From positions 316,168-380,167 of the forward strand of contig VWYX01000727.1 of assembly GCA_013396525.1 (NCBI GenBank): 64,000 nucleotides of DNA, written 5' to 3'. Source of the DNA: Chaetorhynchus papuensis. Its lineage: Eukaryota; Chordata; Aves; Passeriformes; Rhipiduridae. The translations under genes and the position numbers were made by a program. Positions 1 to 11,489 of the stretch are shown piece after piece (position 1 is the first letter of the stretch; every line of letters starts with the position of its first letter). The notes under the pieces are model-generated. The model was not told the DNA's origin. It saw only the letters and a list, made by a program, of their open reading frames with translations, and ran no database searches.

Positions 1-3000
1 CCCTTCTGGTGCCTCTCCCAGCACACTCCCTCCACAGAGCTCATTAGTGCCTCTGCTTCCAGAAACACAACTTTGCAGGTGACTGCTAAGTCCTTCTCTT
101 GAGTTGTGTCCCAGTTATCAGGCAGGTGCAATCCATAAAGAGGATGACTGGAGCTGGGTTGAGGACCCACAGTGCAGGAGAGGAGATAATACAAGGTTAA
201 TTCTGGCATGCAAGAAAGAGGAGGGTGGTACAGGAAGGTCAAGACAGCTGCAGCCCACATATCTTCAGGGCAGAGCTGCTGCACCTGCAGTGTATTTTAA
301 GACTTAAACCCATCAAGAATGAAAATAGCCTATATTTATACTAGGTATGGTCAGACAGCTCCTTCCTGACAGGATGGTCTCTGTCTTCCACCTTGCAGCA
401 CCCCACTTGTTACTCAGTCAATTTCCAGGTACCCCAGAGGACCCAAAGAGGACTTCTCCCTTTCTGTCAACATGGAAGCAGCTTCCCTTCCTTTCCCCTA
501 CCCTTCCTTCACTGATATTTGCCAAAGGTTCACTTCAGTCCTTTTGATTTTTCCCTTTCCTTCCCATTCCTTGATTCTACCGCCTTTGTGACAGAGAAAT
601 GAGGACACTCTTATCAGATGCTTTCCCTGGCCTCCCTTCACACTAGGTTTTATCTTTAAGTGCTGAGCTCCAGAGTGGTACCTTCCTTTCTGCCCTTCCC
701 CTACCTCATTTCAAGAATTTCTTCAGAAAAAATGTCACAGGCTTTTCTGCTCAAGCTTTCTAGGGTAACTCATGTCCTCTTTCTAACTCCGAGCAGCCTT
801 CCTGGAGTGGCTCTGTTCTCCTACCCTTTCTTCCATTGCCTCCTGCACACACTACCTATTGGGTTGCCACCTCTGTGTTTTGTTTTTCAAGACCTTTCAG
901 TCTTCTTCCATGCAGTATTTTCTGCTTGACAAATATGAGTCTACTTCATACAATCTCTCTCCCCAAAAGAGACGGTCACACAGGTTATACAAACAGGTTA
1001 TAAGGAGAGATCTGATGTACTCAAAAGCACCTCCATCTTTCCTGACTCTGTCTAATACAGGCACTGCCCTTGACAAACTTTGCCCATCCTTGATCATTGT
1101 GGCTAAAAGCCCAGTTTCTCCCTCAGCACACACCACCTGCCCAGTGATCACCTCCCCAGTGATTACCTGGGGAATGGTCCTCTACCTTCAGCTAATGGAT
1201 TTGAACTGTCCAGGTGACACACCTCGTGTCAGAGATGTGTTCTCGGCAAATGGAAACTCGCTCTTCCATGATCCTTGGGTAAAGGCCATTTTTTATAAAA
1301 TAACACAGAAAAAACCTTACTGCATTGGACCACCTATGTACTTTCACCAAATTCAGGAAAAAACCCTCACCCTGTTTTATAAGAAATTTTAAGGCTGGTT
1401 TGAAAGGTAAAGAATTCCTACTCCAAGAGGGTCGATGAAATAATATGACAAGGGTGGTGATTAAGTCTCACCACAAAGGAAAATGTTGAGTTGATGTAGG
1501 TGGCATATAAAACCCCCCACTCTCTTTATGAGTCAGGTAAGCTGCCAGAAAGCGGAGGTGGAATCCGTGGGATGGAGCTGTTTTCATTCCAGCCAGTTAG
1601 TAGTAAGCTCTTTGACAACAGAAAAAGTGGTTAAATAATAAATGATATTTTTTAAAACTAAGACACTTATTTAAATAGAAAAATCTAACAATTGCCCTTG
1701 ATTCCCAGTGATGGTGTTTGTAGTCAGTGATAGTCAAGGGGAAAAATTACTAAACAACTCTTCCCCCTACCCCTGAGGTTAATGTAGCATTTTAGGATTA
1801 TGCATCTATTCTTCCATCTCCCACCCAATGCATATGATCCTGCAGTCACAGCTCTCTCCTCTCCCTCTGGCTCCAGAAAAAAGGGAAGCTGACAAGCTGA
1901 GATCCCAGTCTCACCCCACACAGAACCCTCTTCAGAGGAAGAGCTCAGCTCTGATGAGGAGAAAGCATTTCTCTACTAATAGCTGCACAAAAGTGGCTTA
2001 ACAAATACATAAAACAAAACAATGAGGGGAAGAAAAGAAAAACGTTTTGTGAGGTGTTATTTTGGGTCAGTCCAGCATCCAAGAGAAAACTCAAAGATAT
2101 GGCAGTGTCCCTCATTTCAAATTATAGTCTTTTCATTACAAAACCCCTGAAACTGAGAAATGTAAAAAGAACCAAGCCTTGAGTTCAAGGGGCTTAAAGT
2201 CCTCCTCTGGTACTGTCAGTGGGAACACAACATCTGCTCTGTTCACAGTGCAGCCTGAGAAAGATGCTTTCTTAACCACACTTCTGAATTTAGGAACATT
2301 TCCCCCATACTTAATCCTTCAGTCTACCCAATACGTATGTTTGAGGAAGAGCAGGAGAAGTGTAGTTCAGGTGCCGAGAAAGGGATGAAATGGGATCAGA
2401 CTATCAACATGAGTAATTTCTTTGTTTCAGCTGGAGAGTGGAAGATGTGGAGATAGATGTATACACATATATATGTAATATTTAAGTAAAATATATGTAA
2501 ATGTAAAGGAGGAAAAGGACAGTGACCAAAGGAACAGCTTGGAGAAAAAATGTCAAGAGGAAGGTAAAGTAAGGCAGTGGATAGAAGTAAGATGTCAGAA
2601 AGGAGAGAGCAGGAGAGGCTATAAAAAGAATGACACAGAGGGGGAAAAAAAAGAGATGTAAGAAGATAGATGAAAGGGAACAAAAATGAGAGAAAAGACA
2701 TGAGTGGACAAAAAACAGAGAGAGGAGGAAGGTAAAGTAACGAGCACAATGTTTGGCATGGCAGAAATACTGAAGCGTAAATAAGACACAGAAAAGAGAG
2801 ACTCATTATACAGGTCATAAGAAGAAAAAAAGGCCTTGCACAGCAGAGATGTGAAATAAGCAGTGGAAAAAAATTCACCTGCCAGTACAGCACTTTTCAG
2901 AGTCACGGGTGAGAGGTGCTGCCGTCCCAACAAGGGACAGAGCCAAACCCTAGGAAGTGACAGGCTAATCCCAAGGAGAACAAAGGATGATGCTGGGAGA

Positions 3001-4300
3001 AGATAACGATACCCTTGTACTAGGTTGCTGCCTTTTGTCTGAAACAGAAATCACAAAGGTCATTGAAATTGCTGCTTAAATCTTACATCTGATACTTGAA
3101 AAAAAACCTCTTTCCCAATACAATAATTCTTCCTTCTCTCTCAACGTTGGATTAAATTAATTACTGTACACTCCACAGTTGTACCTCCCTGCTGGGGAAG
3201 AAAACCCCAGACACCATTCTGCTTAAAGTAGACCTTCCTCTCTGGCTCCCTTTGCCTATAGAGGCTTCTGTAGAAATCTTTCAGTAGACAAAGGTAAATT
3301 TCCTGCAGCTCCAAAATCACCATGATGGATTTGGCTATCATTAGTAAAATGAGGAAAGAAAGAGGAAGGAAACAGGGGTAAGTGCTCAGGAAAAAAAGTG
3401 CTTTTTTTGTTATTATGATTAGGAAATGTAACCAGTACAGAAGGAAAGAAATTGCCACCTGTAAATAATCTGTCACTCCTTTGCACATCAAATAATAGGA
3501 ACAAGAGGGAGTGTGTGGGAAGCACATTCATATTATCAAATTCTTTCTGATATTAACGTGTTAATATAATGAACACATAATCAGGAAAATAACATATTGT
3601 AACACAAATACTATGGAGGCTATAGAGCAAAAACCCCAGGAAGATCAGTGTTCCCAGTGTAGCTCCAATCTGAGAAACCAGAGCTTTATTAGTAGTAACA
3701 GGAGCAACATATGGAGATGAATGAAACCATGTTTGTAAATGTGATATGCAATTGCACACTCTCTCTTGGCTTTCCTTTTTCACAATCTGACTCAGCCTCC
3801 ACACTCCCCCATCTTTTGATTCATAAATTCTTGATATCAAAAAATAAAAGAGTTACAAAGCCAGCATGCAAAGGGCATGAGATGACGTGAAATACAAGGA
3901 TGCTGGTGAGCACAGAACGTGCCATCAATCACCACCCTGCAAATGGACAAAACTGCTGGAGATAAGCAGTGGAGACAGGGCTACCCTCTCCAGGGTCTCG
4001 CTGGAGGATGCCGCACAGCAAACCACAGCTCATCTCCACTGCGCTAGAGGCGTACGCTGAGGTAGACAAATCTATTACAAAATTGTATATATTGCTTACG
4101 CTGCACAGCAGCCACTCGGTTAGGCAGCCCCTGCATCACCAAACCCGTGAGACTGGAGGTGAGAGGAATGAGAAAAGGGTTTCTTTAAGGTATATACTCC
4201 CTGTATTTCTTAAGCTATGAAAAAAAGATCAGGGTTAACGACAAGCAACACAAAACACAATAAACAGTGCATGAAGACGGTTTACAGCCCTATACACTTA
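1..4300. other. Intergenic sequence upstream of the GRAMD4 CpG island
   Basis: No gene could be supported here. The open frames on both strands are short or have low-complexity composition, and none shows a recognisable domain or a chain of splice sites with a shared frame. The + strand of about 350-900 is pyrimidine-rich and that of about 2500-2830 is purine-rich. In mammals the neighbour on this side of GRAMD4 is CELSR1, transcribed away from it, so a long divergent intergenic spacer is expected, but nothing in the sequence identifies CELSR1. Unannotated lncRNA or UTR sequence cannot be excluded. Confidence 0.55.
2500..2835. repeat. Purine-rich low-complexity tract
   Basis: The + strand is dominated by A and G (runs of GAGA, GGAAGG, AAAAGA) for about 330 bases. 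A 16-base direct repeat, GAGGAAGGTAAAGTAA, occurs at 2557-2572 and again at 2725-2740, which suggests old internal duplication. The long minus-strand open frame over this region (2396-2893) is a by-product of the skew: its product is almost only Leu, Ser, Phe, Pro and Cys. Confidence 0.6.
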
Positions 4301-5032
4301 CTAAATAATTAAGAACCTCACAGAGTGTTGACACAGTGGGGGTCTGTATACAGGATAATCCCTTCCTTCCCTGAGGGCCTGGGCTCCTCAGCATGTGTGC
4401 TGTCAGGCTGCAGACGGCCAGCCCAGCCCGCGGGCACCGCTGCCCCACTGCAGGCAGTGCCAGGCTGCGACCCCCAGCCCTGCCCCGGCCCAGGCTTCGC
4501 CTTCAGCCCCCGGTTAACCGGAGCGCACTGAGCTCCGGCAGGCAACACCATTTCCACGACCGCAGCAAAGCACTGGCAAGGCTGACACCGTTTCGGTGCA
4601 TTCGCCAAGCCCGGAGAAAGACGAAGCCCCGACCCTGCGGGGCTCAGGGCCGGGGACGAGGCAGGGCAGGGCTGCCCGCACACCGCATCGCGGTACAGCG
4701 GTGCGGCAGCTCGCATGCTCGGGCAGCGCAGCTCCGCTGCGGACACTGCGGCGTGCGGTGCCCACCGCTGCCGCACCGCAGGCAGCCAGCGCAGGGGAGG
4801 GTCTTGCCTGCTGGGCGTCTGGACTCCTCCGCAGGCGAGCTCCAGGCGCCGGCGGGGCGCGGGGCAGGTGCGCGCCGGCGGGGCGCGGGGCTGCTCGCTG
4901 CCGCTCCGCGCAGATCCGGCGGGCGCCGCGCCGGGTGGGCCGCGAGACCGGGACCCGCCTCCGGTCCCGACCAGGCTGCGACCGGCGGGGCGCCTCGCTG
5001 TGCGCCGCCGCCGCTGCGGGCCGGGCCGGGCC

Positions 5033-5462
5033 NNNNNNNNNNNNNNNNNNNNNNNNNNNNNNNNNNNNNNNNNNNNNNNNNNNNNNNNNNNNNNNNNNNN
5101 NNNNNNNNNNNNNNNNNNNNNNNNNNNNNNNNNNNNNNNNNNNNNNNNNNNNNNNNNNNNNNNNNNNNNNNNNNNNNNNNNNNNNNNNNNNNNNNNNNNN
5201 NNNNNNNNNNNNNNNNNNNNNNNNNNNNNNNNNNNNNNNNNNNNNNNNNNNNNNNNNNNNNNNNNNNNNNNNNNNNNNNNNNNNNNNNNNNNNNNNNNNN
5301 NNNNNNNNNNNNNNNNNNNNNNNNNNNNNNNNNNNNNNNNNNNNNNNNNNNNNNNNNNNNNNNNNNNNNNNNNNNNNNNNNNNNNNNNNNNNNNNNNNNN
5401 NNNNNNNNNNNNNNNNNNNNNNNNNNNNNNNNNNNNNNNNNNNNNNNNNNNNNNNNNNNNNN
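5033..5462. other. Assembly gap (430 N)
   Basis: The sequence is undetermined. The left flank ends in three tandem GGGCC units (5018-5032) inside extremely GC-rich DNA, and the right flank begins directly with (AAT)23. GC-rich tandem repeats often cause such sequencing dropouts. The true length may differ from 430. Confidence 0.98.

Positions 5463-5531
<69 letters not shown>
5463..5531 (+). repeat. (AAT)23 microsatellite at the gap edge
   Basis: Twenty-three uninterrupted AAT units directly follow the gap, followed by TTT and then six G. The array may extend into the gap, so 23 is a minimum. A perfect AT-only array in the middle of a CpG island is compositionally odd. Confidence 0.95.
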
Positions 5532-5688
5532 TTTGGGGGGTGTCCGTACCTTTACACACTAGCCCGGCGCCCCCTCCCCGGGACACGGTTGCGTGCGGGG
5601 CGCGGTGCCTCTCGCCACCCCAGGACGGAGACCCTCGGAAGGGGGTTGCTGTCTCTTGGTCCCTCTGTTCCCTTTTGTTCGGCTCTCC

Positions 5689-5727
5689 CGGGGCTGGGGG
5701 GAAGGGGCGGACCGGGGGACTGCGGGG
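5689..5727 (+). promoter_or_regulatory. Potential G-quadruplex in the CpG island
   Basis: Five runs of at least four G are separated by short loops of 2 to 6 bases, which more than meets the usual four-tract G-quadruplex pattern. It lies about 160 bp right of the gap on the probable coding strand of the promoter. Folding is inferred from the pattern only. Confidence 0.5.
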
Positions 5728-8700
5728 GAGCCAACGGAGGTCTCGGCCGGTGGCCCGGCTGTCCGGGCGGTTGCGGCAGACGGGACACGGTCCCCGTGCG
5801 CGCAGGGGGTGTCCGGCTGCCCCCTCCCTGCTTCCCGGGCGGAGCAGTGGCCCTCCGGCACGGAGGAGCCGCCCTGGGCTGCGGGGACAGGCGGTGGCAT
5901 CGCCGCCACCAGCAAGAAGGCACCGGCTGTAGTAAACACAGCGCATGGGGCGGCGGTGAACCCGGTAAAGGTCACATCCTCGTGTGCACACGCAGCCCGA
6001 CCTGTGTGCGCTCCCCAGTTACTGTGCTGGGGACGGTGTGGTGGCTGCCGGTGCCTGTCGCTGGCACAGCCGCGCTCCCGGCCGTTGGCTCTGCTCGGCG
6101 GTGTTTCCCGGCTGCGAGCAGGGATCTCCCTTGGCGAGGGAGCAGCGGTGCGAGCTGCGTCACACCCTTCTTTACCTCCTCCCGCCCCCGGCCGGGGTGG
6201 CAGCTGGGTGGCATCCGATTTAGCAGTAAGAGCTAGGAATGCGGGTTCTGCTGAGAGGTTTGATTCCTGAGCGGTAGCTGAGCCTAGCTGAGTTCAGGGC
6301 TAGCCACATGTTCATGTTAAATAGCAGCCAGCAAAGTACTGATCCCTCAGAGCGTGCAGTGTCTGGATGCATCTCGGTGGGGAGCAATGAGGCACGGGAA
6401 TGTTGGAGCAGTAGGAGCAGAGGAATGCTGCTGGAGAGCTTACTTGCAAGGAGACAGAGAGGATGGCATGGTAAATGGCTGTTTTGCAATCCAGGCTGTC
6501 AGCCTGGACTCCTTCAGACAGGTCAATAGGTATGCATACATTTTGTGACCTTCTCCGTACTTCTGCGGGTCATCGATGGGCTTGTGTGCACAAATGGGGC
6601 AAACGGGAAATGACAGCTTTTTGTCATGTGTTTGTGTCATGCCTTGTTGCTGCAGCTCAGGAGTTTTAGATGAGTAGATGTGGTACTGCTAAGCTTGTGT
6701 GATTATGGAATGAATGATGGACAAGTTCTCGGGTATCACATTTCCAGTGGTTGAGATGTGGGTGGGGAGAGGAAATATTTAATAAAGCAGGGCTCCCAGG
6801 TCCCTGTCCTTTGCACTATATGGCAGTATCCTGCCTTTGCTTTTAACATGTGATAAATAGTTTCATTCCACAGAATTAGAAGTGTGAGCTTAACTACTTT
6901 TTTAATGCCATATTTAGTTATCAAATAGCACATCTAGTTATTGAGAAAGAGAGGGCTTTTTTTAGTCCTAGTCCATGTTCTTCTGAAGCTGACAGTTAAG
7001 CTACTGGCTCTGAAACTGATAAAATATAAAATTGGTGCTGTTATGACTCCACATTGTGCAAAATTCCGTGAAAGCCTGAGTTATGTTTCACGATTTTTCA
7101 TATGGTGGCCACAAGAATGTTTGGCTCATCCCTCTGCCCTAATAAAGGTGGTTTTGGGCTGAGATGCCAGACTGAACTGAAATGAGCCATGTCGTGCATC
7201 CAGCTCTGCAGGTAAGCTCTTGGAGCTGGTTTTGGGTGGTGGTAGGTGGGGCTAACCCGAGTTCAAGTATCAGACTGATGGGTTTGGTTTTGTTTTTTTT
7301 CTTATTTAACTGTGGCACTACTGAGATATGATCTGCTCAGCATGTCCTTGGTCAGGGGGTGGCTCTCACGCGGCCTGGGGTTGGCTGCTGCTGTTTGGAT
7401 GTATGTGTGCCACTCCGTGGCATGGTTCAGCTTCTGCTCTGGGTGAAGGCATCACCCAGGCTTTGACCTCCTGCCTCATGCCTTGCCAACCTCGTTGTGT
7501 CCTGGTGACCTGACATCAGTACCTGTGAGGGTGGGAGGAATTAAGGGCAGCAGCTGGGAAAAGCCTGTCCTGGCTCGCTCTTTTGTGGGACCTGGTTTCA
7601 GAGAGACTGGTAGAAGGGAGATTGCAACTGAGGAGGCAGAATCAGGGGGCTGACTGGCAGCCCTGCTGTCTTCCCGGCTGGAAACTAATTCCTAATGATT
7701 TACAGCAGAAACTGTTCCCTGGCCCTACCCCTTATCTTCCCGTGAGTGATATTGAAAACTTATAGGAGTAGAAGTTCATTATAAGAATGAATTTCTGGGG
7801 CAGTATTGCATGCCAGAGAGATTCAGTGTTGTTTGAGACTTGGGAAAAAAACCAAACCAGCTGGAATGCTTTATTTTGGTAGGGGAACCTTTGCAGTGTC
7901 TGAGAAGTGATTAGTGCTGCTGTTAAAGGTCAGGTATAGGTCCTGCGTGTGAAGCATTGTCTGTGGATACATAAAAAGTACATACATGTGATACTACGTA
8001 TATGTGGTGTGCCTTTAGCATCATTTTGATACTTGAGTATTCAATCCTTAGTACAGAGACTTCAAAGCTGGGGAGAAGCATTAACTGTTTAACCCTCAAA
8101 GCAATGACAGATCTGTTGGAAGAATAACAAAGATCCCATTTCTTCTTATTTTGTCTGCTGAAAATTCGTATTTTATTTTTTGACTGAATCATCACCAAAT
8201 CTATAGGGATTCTTGTACACCAGTCTGTGTTTTGTGTAACATATGGTCCCATTAACAATTTTACAGTGAATAATTTTTTATTTAAGGACTAATAGATCAC
8301 ATTTCCTGATGTTTTGTTTTTATAGGTTTGGGTAATAAATACTGTTCAGGAAGGCTTGAGTCAAGGGCAATTTATACCTCGCTGACTTTTCTGGGTTAAA
8401 GCTGTGTAGCAATTCAATGGCTTCTCATGGTCCCTTCCTCTCTCTTGTTACCCCCAGTATTGTCAGGCTTAGCAGCGATACTCTCTAGTTTCAAAGTCCT
8501 CAAAGCCCTGGCTATAACCAAAATGCTCCAGTATTATGTGCAAAAAACTCTGTCATCTTGAGTTGGAGGCCCTCTTGTCCAAACCTGACTGTGTCAGGCC
8601 CAAATAAAGTACACAATTTTCTAGCTTTATCCTGTAACATTGGTTCTATTTCTTTCCTACATAGATTTTTCTCAGCTGAGTAATATCTGCATGGCAGCCT

Positions 8701-9859
8701 CCATGCTAGGAGGAGAGATCACTTTCTCTAATGTGTTATTTTTATGACACAGAGTTTGATCAGAGGGAAAGCTTTTGACAGTGACTGCTTAATCAGGGTT
8801 TTTCAAAACAGATTTTCTCTCTGCCCGCTGCCCTTAACCTGGAAGGTTAATCCATGAAATAATCTGTGCACAGAAATACAGACAACAAATGTAGTGCTTC
8901 AGTTGTAATGTTGGGTGCTTTGAGGTTTTTATGTGTTTTAGTCTTTGAAGTTTCTGAACATGCAAGTTTCCTCTTTGTACCTTGTGTTCATTGCCATTGC
9001 TATAGGACACATGTTTGCAAAGCAAAGAAATTAGGCCTTTTCCTAGAGGTCAGAATTTACGAAATCAGTTACAGTTTAGTTGTGAACGCCCCTTAAAATT
9101 TAATGACTTAGTGCTGCTTTTTGTTATGACATAAGAAAATGAAGTAAGGAGTCTTTGAAGCTACTTCAGACATCATAAATATTAACAGGCTCTGCAGTCT
9201 TCAGAGAGAGTAACTTCTGGTTGTTTTTCATCACCTTAATAGTATGGTTTCATTTGCACAGTAAATCTTCTTGTCTTGACTAAACTGAAAGAGCAGTTAT
9301 CAGATGGAAATCAGAAATACTGTATTTGTGGGTGGGAGCACTCCTGCTGTGTTTCCCCTTCTCTCTTGAACACCCAATCCTTTCTCCTGGAGCATGCTCT
9401 GGGAGCAGTAAATTTAATTCTGTGGCTTACAAGACCAGTTCTTCAGAGATGTTTAAGTGATTGAAAATGCAGGGTTTTTTGCTTCTGAGAATAATGGAAG
9501 GTAAAGATTCACAACTTGTTCACTTGTGTTGAAAAATCTTTTCTATTTGCATCTTGGGTCACTATATATGTTTAATATTTGCTTGCGTTAATGAGGAAAA
9601 AAAACCGACTGGTAGTATTCTCTAAACATGCCTTCAGAAAACTTAAAATTGTCTCTAAGTTTAAAAACCAATTTGCATTTTAATAGAAACTGAAATTCCG
9701 TTAAGTTGCAGCTTCTTACAAATCCCAGAAAGTTTTTTGTGATGGTCTGTAAAGAAGACTTTACCTGTAGATACACTTTACATGAAGTTTGATCTTGTTC
9801 TAGGTGAAACTTGTTCTAGGTGTCTCATCAGTAATTGAAGAGAACCATCTTTTTATTTC

Positions 9860-10360
9860 ACAGAATCATGGAATGGTTGAGGTTGGAAGGGACCTCTGGA
9901 GGTACCTAATCCAACACCCAGCTCAAGCAGAGCTACCTAAAGCAGGTTGCTCAGTGATGAGTCCAGATGGCTTTTGAGTATCTCCAAGGATGGAGACTCC
10001 ACAACCTTCCTGGGCAGCCTGTGCAAATTCTCAGTCATCCCCACAGTAAGAAAAAGTTTCCTGATGTTCAGAGAGAACTTCCTGTGCTTCGGTTTGTGCC
10101 GATCACTTCTGCTGCTGTCACTGGGCACCGCTGAGCAGAGCCTGCTTCTGTCCTCTCTGCACCCTCCCTTCAGTTGTTGATATGCATGTATAAAATCCTC
10201 CCCTCAAGCCTTCTCTTCTCCAGGCTGAACAGTCCCAGGTTTCCCAGCCTCTCCTCACAGGAGAGATGCTCCAATCCCTTTGCTGGACTATCTGCAGTGT
10301 GTCCATATATCTCATGTACTGGGCCCTCAGAACTGGGCACAATGCTCCAGTTGTGGCCTC
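9860..10360 (-). mobile_element. CR1 LINE, 3' portion, antisense to GRAMD4
   Basis: Reading the + strand, the element starts with CAGAATCATGGAATGG, the reverse complement of the typical CR1 tail, followed by GTTGAGGTTGGAAGGGACCTC, a hallmark of avian CR1 3' ends. On the minus strand, an open frame near 10170-10290 contains the conserved end of CR1 ORF2, including RLGNLGLFSLEKRR. Only the last part of ORF2 and the 3' UTR remain, as expected for a 5'-truncated LINE copy. Stops and substitutions show it is an inactive fossil. Confidence 0.93.
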
Positions 10361-11126
10361 GTATTTCCCAGTATGCTTTAAACATAAGAAACTTCTAAAG
10401 TAAATTGCACATGTGTTTTTTTAGGGTGCAGGTCCAAGCGGTCACTTTGGTGCTGTAAATCACTGATGCAGCTCCTGAGCACTTCTGCTCTTCCACAGGA
10501 GCTAATGTCCCTTGTTTAAAACACTTCAGCATTTTCCTGATCACATCAGTGCAGGCTTTAGCAACTCTTTTGACCTGTGATTAAGGGATTTATGACTAGG
10601 TTTGCTGGCTACACATGCCTAATAAGCGTAACTATTGGATGCTGAGTCACATGGGGATATGTGTTTTTGGGGTGTGTTGACACAGACTCCTGTCTGAAAC
10701 AGAGCTCATTGCAGCTTATAGTGAATGTGTGCTTACATTTGTGAGGGCACATTCCTGCTGTGGGCTGGTTTGGGTCTCCAGCAGCCACCCTTGTGCTCTT
10801 TTGGGGCTGACCTGCCTGGCCTGAGGGCACCTTTTGCATTCCTGCATTTCCCTGGAGAGGAGCCTGGAGGTGAGCAGCTGTCTGTACACTAAACCGAGGG
10901 AAGTTTGGATGCTTTGTGCATATATGGGTAATTCTGTTGTTGATGTTAAATACAGAATTTGTAAACAGGGGTTTTATTTTTAGGTGAACACCTCCAGGTG
11001 CAGAATAAAGATGTTAGTGTAATGCTGCTAACACTGGTCATGGACAGGAGGGAGAGAGGAGAGCAAGAAAAAGGCATAGAGCACAAAATATCACTTTATC
11101 CTTGGGTTTTGCATCAAATTCTTTGA

Positions 11127-11164
11127 GAGGGGACACTCGTTTCTTTACCATTAAGTGTCCCCTC
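11127..11164. repeat. Perfect 11-bp inverted repeat (hairpin)
   Basis: GAGGGGACACT at 11127-11137 is the exact reverse complement of AGTGTCCCCTC at 11154-11164, with a 16-base AT-rich loop between. No known small RNA was recognised. Confidence 0.8.
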
Positions 11165-11463
11165 CTGTTGATGTAAGTATGTATGTTGGTTGAGGTAGGA
11201 TTTTTTTGAAGGTTCTAAAAGAATATAGCAAAATCATGTGGTAAAAGCAGTTGGCAGTTGCTTGCTTTCTCTATGCCCAAACACAATGGTTAATAGGCAC
11301 CTTTCATTTTTTCTTAGTATCCCCGCAAAAATAACTGCACAACATGAGAGGTCTGTACTTACCTTAATTAGAAAGAACAAAACCATACACTTCATGCTGG
11401 CCTGAGGTATGCAATTAGTGACGGAGTGCAGTTAGTTTCCAGCTGCTAAAACTGTCTTATCAG

Positions 11464-11489
11464 ACCTCTCGACAGGACTATCGAGAGGT
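11464..11489. repeat. Perfect 9-bp inverted repeat (hairpin)
   Basis: ACCTCTCGA at 11464-11472 and TCGAGAGGT at 11481-11489 are exact reverse complements around an 8-base loop. Each arm keeps a CpG inside an otherwise CpG-poor intron. Confidence 0.8.

Larger units (their letters stand above)
4390..6230 (+). promoter_or_regulatory. GRAMD4: CpG island, probable GRAMD4 promoter and first exon
   Basis: GC content and CpG density rise sharply at about 4390 and fall away after about 6230, in contrast to AT-rich flanks. It is the only CpG island in the window and lies upstream of the first recognised GRAMD4 coding exon on the same strand, so it is the natural promoter candidate. It contains GC boxes (for example GGGGCGG near 5704), a TGCGTCA CRE/AP-1-like half site at 6156-6162 and an E2F-like TTTCCCGG at 6104-6111. 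No TATA box stands out, as is usual for CpG-island promoters. The first exon and its donor could not be fixed. GT at 6226 (GCA before GTAAGA) is one possible donor, and the 430-base gap may hide the transcription start. The long open frames here are products of high GC content (few stop codons) and are not called as genes. Confidence 0.7.

Noticed and set aside
2396..2893. 165-codon minus-strand ORF with many hydrophobic residues
   Set aside because: It is the translation of a purine-rich low-complexity tract, giving mostly Leu, Ser, Phe, Pro and Cys. It does not look like a true membrane protein.
4318..6270. Several long open frames on both strands across the CpG island and gap
   Set aside because: They run through the N gap and the AAT array (poly-Tyr, poly-Ile or poly-Asn) and exist because GC-rich DNA has few stop codons. 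No domain or conserved protein was recognised.
10118..10398. Overlapping ORFs on both strands near 10.2 kb
   Set aside because: They are inside the antisense CR1. The minus-strand frame is the decayed C-terminus of CR1 ORF2 and not a host gene.
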